A stretch of DNA of 64,000 nt from Anthracocystis setariae (Eukaryota > Basidiomycota > Ustilaginomycetes > Ustilaginales > Ustilaginaceae), in the NCBI GenBank assembly GCA_928724745.1, contig CAKMXJ010000008.1:744001-808000 (forward strand), given 5' to 3'. The notes under the pieces are model-generated. The model worked only from the letters and a program-made list of their open reading frames with translations. It was not told where the DNA came from and searched no databases. Below, one piece after another: positions 60,773 to 64,000 of this stretch; positions within the stretch are counted from its first letter, which is position 1, and each line of letters opens with the position of its first letter. Position numbers and translations under genes: made by a program.

Positions 60773-61234
60773 TGTAGAGCAATGTTCAACGTTTTGGCGC
60801 TATCTGATAAATTCGTGTGTGTTGGTTCGCCAGTGGGAGTACAGTATGGCGCAGGTGGGGGGTCGGTATGAAGGAAGCATATTGTTCTTGCCTAGCATGG
60901 CCTGGAAGCTCGCGGTATATGGTGGAAGCCGACGTGGACAGGTGGAGGAAGCGGCGCGTGGGTTTGCTGTGCTGTGCTGTGCTGTGCTGTGCTGTGCTGT
61001 GTTGAGCGTTGAAAATGGTAAAATTGGCTGTGCGGTGCTGTTACTGAGTTGGAGTGGTTGGATTTTATATGCGTCACGGCCTGTGCCTTGTGTTTCTTCT
61101 GTGCGGCCTGAAAAGAAGCGGTCGAATGGCATAGTTTCGCTCACGACATCCTTCCTCCCCACCTCATCCGCCAACATCCCACCCCAACTAGCTTCGCATA
61201 TCAGCATCCAACTGGCTGATAATACATCCGCAAA
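60773..61234. other. Intergenic, GET3 upstream region
   Basis: 462 bp with a GTGCT pentamer array at about 60966-61000, then C/T-rich 5' UTR-like sequence. No gene recognised. Confidence 0.5.
60966..61000. repeat. Pentanucleotide tandem repeat (TGTGC)7
   Basis: Seven tandem units of GTGCT/TGTGC about 235 bp upstream of GET3; the same unit occurs at 27093-27110. Confidence 0.9.
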
Positions 61235-62233
61235 ATGTCGACCGCCGTCGTAGAAGACGCGCTTCCGCCCACGTTGCAGAACATCCTCGATCAAAAGACG
61301 CTCAAATGGCTGTTCGTCGGAGGCAAAGGTGGTGTAGGCAAGACCACGACGTCATGCTCGCTTGCCATTCAGCTTTCCAGAGTGCGTGAGTCGGTGCTTC
61401 TCATCTCGACCGACCCAGCACATAACCTTTCGGATGCATTCGGACAGAAATTCGGCAAAGAAGCTACCAAAGTCAACGGATTCGACAACCTGTCTGCCAT
61501 GGAGATCGACCCCAATTCGTCGATTCAGGAGATGATCGAGCAATCCGACTCGTCCGGTGGAGCGATGGGATCGATGATGCAGGACCTCGCATTTGCCATC
61601 CCAGGTGTCGACGAGGCGATGGGCTTTGCAGAAATCATGAAGCACGTCAAGTCGATGGAATACTCGATCATCGTCTTCGACACCGCGCCCACCGGCCACA
61701 CTCTGCGCTTCCTCTCCTTCCCCAGCGTGCTCGAAAAGGCGCTCGCCAAGTTCTCCACGCTCGGTCGCTCGCTCGGACCCATGCTCGGCCAGTTCCAGTC
61801 CATGCTCGGCGGCGGCGCTGCGGGCTCGCAGGAAGACATGTTCGCCAAGCTCGAATCCATGCGCGAAGTCATCACCGAAGTCAACACGCAGTTCAAGGAT
61901 CCTGAAAAGACCACATTCGTCTGCGTGTGTATCGCCGAATTCCTCTCGCTCTACGAAACCGAACGCCTCATCCAGGAACTCACCCAGTACGAAATCGATA
62001 CGCACTCGATCGTCTGCAACCAGCTCCTGTACCCCAAGAAGGCGAGCAACTGCGAACATTGCAGGGTCAGGAAACAGATGCAGGACAAGTATGTCAAGGA
62101 GATGGAGGAGTTGTATGCAGATGATTTCCATATCGTCAAGATGCCCCTCTTGACAGAAGAAGTGAGGGGAACGGACAGGTTGAAGGCGTTTAGCGACAAC
62201 TTGATCAACCCATATGTTCCTCCGTCGGAGTAA
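61235..62233 (+). CDS. GET3: ATPase Get3 (tail-anchored protein targeting)
   Basis: A 332-residue protein of normal length. It begins with the deviant Walker A/P-loop [16 protein letters not shown] (near residues 29-44), followed by [19 protein letters not shown] (switch I). The methionine-rich client-binding segment [23 protein letters not shown] and the switch II block [14 protein letters not shown] come next. The zinc-binding CEHCRVRK lies near residue 272 and the closing [16 protein letters not shown] at the end. Get3 shuttles tail-anchored membrane proteins to the Get1/Get2 receptor in the ER. No introns. It is convergent with SYF1 (227 bp). Confidence 0.97.
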   Translation: MSTAVVEDALPPTLQNILDQKTLKWLFVGGKGGVGKTTTSCSLAIQLSRVRESVLLISTDPAHNLSDAFGQKFGKEATKVNGFDNLSAMEIDPNSSIQEMIEQSDSSGGAMGSMMQDLAFAIPGVDEAMGFAEIMKHVKSMEYSIIVFDTAPTGHTLRFLSFPSVLEKALAKFSTLGRSLGPMLGQFQSMLGGGAAGSQEDMFAKLESMREVITEVNTQFKDPEKTTFVCVCIAEFLSLYETERLIQELTQYEIDTHSIVCNQLLYPKKASNCEHCRVRKQMQDKYVKEMEELYADDFHIVKMPLLTEEVRGTDRLKAFSDNLINPYVPPSE

Positions 62234-62460
62234 GAGTTGTAGACACGGATGGTTGTATGGCTCTAGAGAATCCTTCTGGGTGGTTCAAATGCGAAATTTG
62301 GAGTGACAGTCTGTGTAGAGGGAGCCGATATCACGCTCGACAGGTTTAGGGAGGATGAGCTGAGCACTCGAAGCAATTGTCTTGGGTCCACAAACGAGTC
62401 ATTCACACGAGATGAGGGTTTGCAAATCGATGGTATTGCGCAAACCCAATGCTTTTGGAT

Positions 62461-64000
62461 CTAGAGAAGGTCGTCGTCATCGTCATCGTCACCGCCGACG
62501 ACTTCTGCGTTCTTGATATCCACCGCATCGTCGATCATCTGTGCTGTCTTTGCACCACTAGCGACAGTGGTGGCGGCGACAAAGGCAGGTTTGGATTCCG
62601 CTTCGACTGTTTCCATGGCATCCGTCTTCTGCTGCGCACCTGGATGGTTCGACTTTTGCACAGCTGCTGCTGCTGCTGCTGCGGCGGCGGCGGTAATGTA
62701 CGATGCATCGGTATTGAACTGTGTCTGAACAGCCCTCTTGATCCGCAGCATCTCGCGGAACGTGTTCTCGGAGCCAGTTTCGATCTCAAACTGATTCCAT
62801 CGTTTCCAAAACTCAGTCTCGCGACGTGGGTCACAGAACTGCGATGCATGCACGTAGATCGCTCTAGCCCTATCCACCTCTCCCAACTTGCGCTCGAGGT
62901 CGGCAAAGCGCAAACACATGTCGGCCGTCTCTCGATCGGACAACATCTCGATCGCGCGCTCGTAAATTGGCCGTGTCGCTGCCAGCCCAAAGTTCGCAGC
63001 CGCTTTGGCAATGTAAAACGCAAACATATCGAAGCGCTCCTCGGTAGACACCGCACGTGTCGCGCGTTCGTAGATCCTCATAGCGCGTTTAACCAACCCA
63101 TGTTCCTCCTCGAGCTTGCCGTACATGAGCAGGAACGGCTTGCAAAAGCGCGCGGGACACTTATCCAACGCCTGCTCGAACAGATCGCGCGCGCGTTCCA
63201 ACTTGGCCCCACCATACCGCTTGACGAATTTACTGAGATACACATTCCAGATCTCAAACGCCACTGGATACGTGAACAACTCCACGCCGCGCTCGTACAC
63301 CTTGAAGCTCTCCTCAAAGTACTGGTGGTCTTCGAGGAACGCAGCGTAGTTGATGATGATCTGCGCATTGGCGATCTTGAGCTCGAGCATCTTTTCGTAC
63401 ACCCGTTTGGCACTTTCCACATCGCCCAACGATTCTTCCAGGTCCACGTAAAAGCTCCACAGCTTGAGCGACTTGAACAGCCGTGTCTGCGGCGGCAGTG
63501 TATCGTCATGGTATTGCACGCCTTTGGTGTTGCGTGGCGGTGCAACGCTGCGAGCCATGACCCGGATCGCTTCGTCGTAGTACGAATGTCGTAACTCCAT
63601 CTCGGCCCATTCGCACCAGATCTCGGCCAAATCGTCCACCCGACGAAACGGCACCGTGATCGCCTTTTCAAAGATCTTGCGCGCCGATTCAATATCGCCC
63701 TCCACCTCCTCCTCCTCCTCCCCTCCATCCGCTTCGACGCCCTCCTGGGACAGTCTCGCCACGCCGGCCGATCCGCCGTATTCGTAGAACTGTGCAAAGT
63801 TGAGAAACAGCTGGTGCAAGTTCGCCGTCGCCTTGCGTGGGTTGATCTTCTGGATCGCCTCGCGGTACGTCTCGATGATCTTTCCGTCATCGTCGCCATA
63901 CAACACCACGCGCTTCTCCCACTCCTGGACATCGTCCGGATTGCGACGCAGCAGCACGTCGTTGACAAGGAACGGTCGGCGCTCCATGAGCTCTTCGAAC
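62461..64000 (-). CDS. SYF1: Pre-mRNA splicing factor Syf1 (partial, cut by the window edge)
   Basis: The reading frame is open from the window edge (FEELMERRPF...) to a stop at 62461, so the first part of the gene lies outside. The visible 510 or so residues carry HAT (half-a-TPR) repeats with their Trp/Tyr pattern: ERRPFLVNDVLLRRNPDDVQEWEKRV, ARKIFEKAITVPFRRVDDLAEIWCEWAEMELRH, LWSFYVDLEESLGDVESAKRVYEKML. The C terminus has an Ala run (residues encoded near 62660-62690) and an acidic tail. Syf1 is a scaffold of the NineTeen (Prp19) complex in the active spliceosome. The full family length is about 800-1000 residues, in keeping with roughly half being seen. Confidence 0.93.
   Translation of the reverse strand, partial: FEELMERRPFLVNDVLLRRNPDDVQEWEKRVVLYGDDDGKIIETYREAIQKINPRKATANLHQLFLNFAQFYEYGGSAGVARLSQEGVEADGGEEEEEVEGDIESARKIFEKAITVPFRRVDDLAEIWCEWAEMELRHSYYDEAIRVMARSVAPPRNTKGVQYHDDTLPPQTRLFKSLKLWSFYVDLEESLGDVESAKRVYEKMLELKIANAQIIINYAAFLEDHQYFEESFKVYERGVELFTYPVAFEIWNVYLSKFVKRYGGAKLERARDLFEQALDKCPARFCKPFLLMYGKLEEEHGLVKRAMRIYERATRAVSTEERFDMFAFYIAKAAANFGLAATRPIYERAIEMLSDRETADMCLRFADLERKLGEVDRARAIYVHASQFCDPRRETEFWKRWNQFEIETGSENTFREMLRIKRAVQTQFNTDASYITAAAAAAAAAAVQKSNHPGAQQKTDAMETVEAESKPAFVAATTVASGAKTAQMIDDAVDIKNAEVVGGDDDDDDDLL

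Noticed and set aside
62449..63594. Open frame of 381 codons opposite SYF1
   Set aside because: Mirror frame over conserved HAT repeats.

Overview
The window comes from a basidiomycete fungus, most likely a smut of the Ustilaginaceae (Ustilago/Sporisorium group). It has long, mostly intronless genes of moderate GC content, short GT-AG introns where introns occur, a half-page of intergenic sequence rich in pentanucleotide and TACTGTAC-type repeats, and a core gene set typical of smuts (IRE1, a multi-KH RNA-binding protein resembling Khd4, p150 dynactin). The species assignment is inference; nothing here was searched against a database.

Layout, left to right. 0-7 kb: a pyridoxal-phosphate synthase gene (PDX1, minus) and a three-exon mitochondrial Rieske protein gene. 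7-14 kb: p150 dynactin facing UTP23. 14-21 kb: a single-pass membrane protein, a tocopherol-cyclase-like protein, and a GH5 steryl-glucosidase-like enzyme that shares a 357-bp divergent upstream region with the cyclase-like gene. 21-29 kb: TRAPPC13, then a single-exon gene fusing a complete indoleamine 2,3-dioxygenase to a complete 4'-phosphopantetheinyl transferase, then YPT1/RAB1 (two exons). 29-35 kb: NSE4 (two exons), SRR1-like, ERF4 (four exons, reconstructed here) and RPB5. 35-40 kb: the multi-KH protein. 40.8-42.7 kb: an apparently intact pogo/Tigger-type DNA transposon (TIRs, TA target duplication, open transposase). 45-49 kb: IRE1. 49.4-55.8 kb: an apparently complete Ty1/copia element with LTRs that I read as identical, a 5-bp target duplication, one open gag-pol frame and an extra open frame where env would sit. 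56-64 kb: RCL1, an intron-bearing tRNA-Lys(CTT), biotin-protein ligase, GET3 and the C-terminal part of SYF1 (cut by the window edge).

The host genes are housekeeping functions without operon logic: vitamin B6, respiration, microtubule transport, ribosome biogenesis, membrane traffic (TRAPPC13, Ypt1, Get3, Erf4), transcription and splicing (Rpb5, Syf1), DNA repair (Nse4) and ER stress (Ire1). The items that stand out are the IDO-PPTase fusion, the tocopherol-cyclase-like gene in a fungus, and the zinc-cluster-like accessory ORF carried by a young copia element.

Many convergent pairs are tightly packed (57 to 230 bp between stop codons), while upstream regions are often 0.7 to 2.4 kb and full of simple repeats. 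Both transposons lie in intergenic sequence and break no gene.
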